Positions 6,300 to 6,794 of a stretch of 6,794 nt of DNA are shown here, in pieces. The notes beneath the pieces are model-generated. The model searched no databases, was not told where the DNA came from, and saw only the letters and a program-made list of their open reading frames with translations. The stretch is from Pleurocapsa sp. MO_226.B13. Its GTDB lineage: Bacteria > Cyanobacteriota > Cyanobacteriia > Cyanobacteriales > Xenococcaceae. The stretch covers positions 1-6,794 of the forward strand of contig JASJEI010000370.1 of the NCBI GenBank assembly GCA_030064795.1, read 5' to 3'. Each line of letters begins with the position of its first letter. The stretch's first letter is position 1. The position numbers and the translations under genes were made by a program.

Positions 6300-6328
6300 A
6301 TTATAATCTTTTTCTAGGGAAGAGTAAA
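6300..6328 (-). promoter_or_regulatory. Promoter candidate inside the MITE, facing dgcA
   Basis: On the - strand, TTTACT (6323-6328) and a perfect TATAAT (6300-6305) are separated by 17 nt. Transcription would start near 6293 and give a leader of roughly 210 nt before the dgcA ATG. It is the best promoter-like pair upstream of the operon. Its position inside the element implies that the insertion supplies, or has replaced, the operon's promoter. Confidence 0.4.
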
Positions 6329-6383
6329 TTTCTCATTACATCGTAAAATTATTTTCAAGACAGGTCTAGTTAAAACTTTACAT

Positions 6384-6674
6384 TTAGCCGATCGCCTTCA
6401 GCAAAGCTTCTAGACGACTTAAATGAAAGCCTTGAGCATAATCTACGTTTAAATCTCTGACGCTATTTAAGATTTGTTCGTTTTCCACAAATTCAGCTAC
6501 CGTTTTTAGACCAATACCTTTTGCCATGCGATCGATCGCCTCCACCATAACTTTAGAAGTAGGATTAACTTCTAACTTTTTGATAAATGAGCCGTCAATT
6601 TTGAGGTAGTCTACAGGCAGATTTTGCAAATAACTTAGGGAGGATACTCCCTTGCCAAAATCATCTAGGGCAAA
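6384..6674 (-). pseudogene. C-terminal fragment of an EAL domain (c-di-GMP phosphodiesterase)
   Basis: The 96-residue reading from 6674 to the TAA at 6384-6386 matches the second half of an EAL domain: [33 protein letters not shown] and DYAQGFHL. The DDFG, KIDG and VAEFVE motifs correspond to metal, catalytic and loop residues of the family. The first half, including the EAL signature, is missing. Similarity stops at 6674 and the frame meets a TGA at 6684-6686. An ATG at 6629 could start an 81-residue product, but no complete domain would result. A full EAL domain is about 240 residues, usually attached to sensor or GGDEF domains. The break marks a deletion or insertion junction. The remnant ends 18 nt from the MITE. 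Confidence 0.85.
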
Positions 6675-6726
6675 GGACGTTGTTCAAACCAGGGTTACAC
6701 TTTGGGAAAAAATTACCTAATTTAAG

Positions 6727-6740
6727 AGAACATATGTTCT
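6727..6740. promoter_or_regulatory. SOS-box-like palindrome
   Basis: AGAACATATGTTCT is a perfect 14-bp palindrome. Its core GAAC-N4-GTTC matches the Bacillus-type LexA box, and it differs at one position from the cyanobacterial consensus RGTACNNNDGTWCB. A second perfect palindrome, AGCTATAGCT (6742-6751), follows directly. The pair lies 13-24 nt upstream of a possible start codon at 6765, a position suited to an operator. Confidence 0.45.
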
Positions 6741-6764
6741 AAGCTATAGCTCAACAGCAGAGAG

Positions 6765-6794
6765 ATGAGTGATACTAATAAATCACGGAAAAAT
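6765..6794 (+). CDS. Possible start of a gene running off the window
   Basis: ATG at 6765 opens a frame, MSDTNKSRKN, that continues to the last base. The ten polar residues cannot identify a family. Only a purine-rich GAGAG directly abuts the start, so translation initiation is uncertain. The upstream palindromes at 6727-6751 are the main reason to take it seriously. Confidence 0.3.
   Translation, partial: MSDTNKSRKN

Larger units (their letters stand above)
6095..6366. mobile_element. MITE-like element, 272 bp, with TA flanks
   Basis: The left end GACCTGTCTTG (6095-6105) is the exact reverse complement of the right end CAAGACAGGTC (6356-6366). The similarity continues inward through an A/T-rich block with one indel. 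Both ends are flanked by TA (6093-6094 and 6367-6368), the target duplication expected of IS630/Tc1-mariner-type elements. The 272-bp interior has no convincing reading frame, so this looks like a non-autonomous element moved by a transposase encoded elsewhere. It contains one HIP1 site (6216-6223). It separates dgcA from the EAL remnant and forms the immediate upstream region of dgcA. The family assignment rests on the TA flanks alone. Confidence 0.7.

Noticed and set aside
6095..6366. Degraded transposase inside the MITE-like element
   Set aside because: No frame gives a sustained transposase-like translation. The segment is short and rich in stops in all frames I read.

Overview
The window comes from a cyanobacterium. 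The octamer GCGATCGC (HIP1) recurs about eight times, there is a DUF4278 micro-gene, a cyanobacterial GTTGGGTT-type intergenic repeat and an initiator tRNA without an encoded CCA. The genus cannot be fixed from the sequence. Several broken genes, repeats and a probable MITE make this look like a decaying, rearranged accessory stretch around one compact intact metabolic operon.

Left part (1-2180, + strand): a C-terminal remnant of a larger protein preceded by a hairpin repeat; a 44-residue DUF4278 protein; an unrecognised gene broken by an early nonsense codon and a 1-nt frameshift; and an intact arginine:X amidinotransferase (AGAT/CyrA/SxtG/StrB1 superfamily) with all catalytic residues. The close spacing (30 and 29 nt) suggests the last three were one operon.

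Middle (2181-4006): a pair of 54-nt direct repeats 70 nt apart lies between the amidinotransferase and a convergent class I SAM-dependent methyltransferase (- strand). Beyond it, on the + strand, is a gene remnant interrupted by one in-frame TAA. It is followed by a strong terminator, a palindrome fitting the cyanobacterial LexA consensus, and the initiator tRNA-Met gene on the - strand.

Right part (4007-6794): two overlapping - strand genes encode an enolase-superfamily dipeptide epimerase/N-acetyl-glutamate racemase (DgcA-like) and a DUF1611 P-loop protein (DgcN-like). Together they match the D-glutamate catabolic module in which DgcN N-acetylates D-Glu and DgcA racemises the product. A 272-bp element with matching terminal inverted repeats and TA flanks sits 14 nt before the dgcA start codon and carries promoter-like sequences facing the operon. 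Past it lies the C-terminal 96 residues of an EAL (c-di-GMP phosphodiesterase) domain, cut off abruptly, then a short stretch with a SOS-box-like palindrome upstream of a reading frame that runs off the window.

Functionally, the dgcA-dgcN operon may salvage D-glutamate (or cell-wall dipeptides) into L-glutamate/N-acetylglutamate. The amidinotransferase would use arginine to guanidinylate an unknown amine. No complete natural-product cluster is visible. The methyltransferase is a possible partner but is transcribed convergently.
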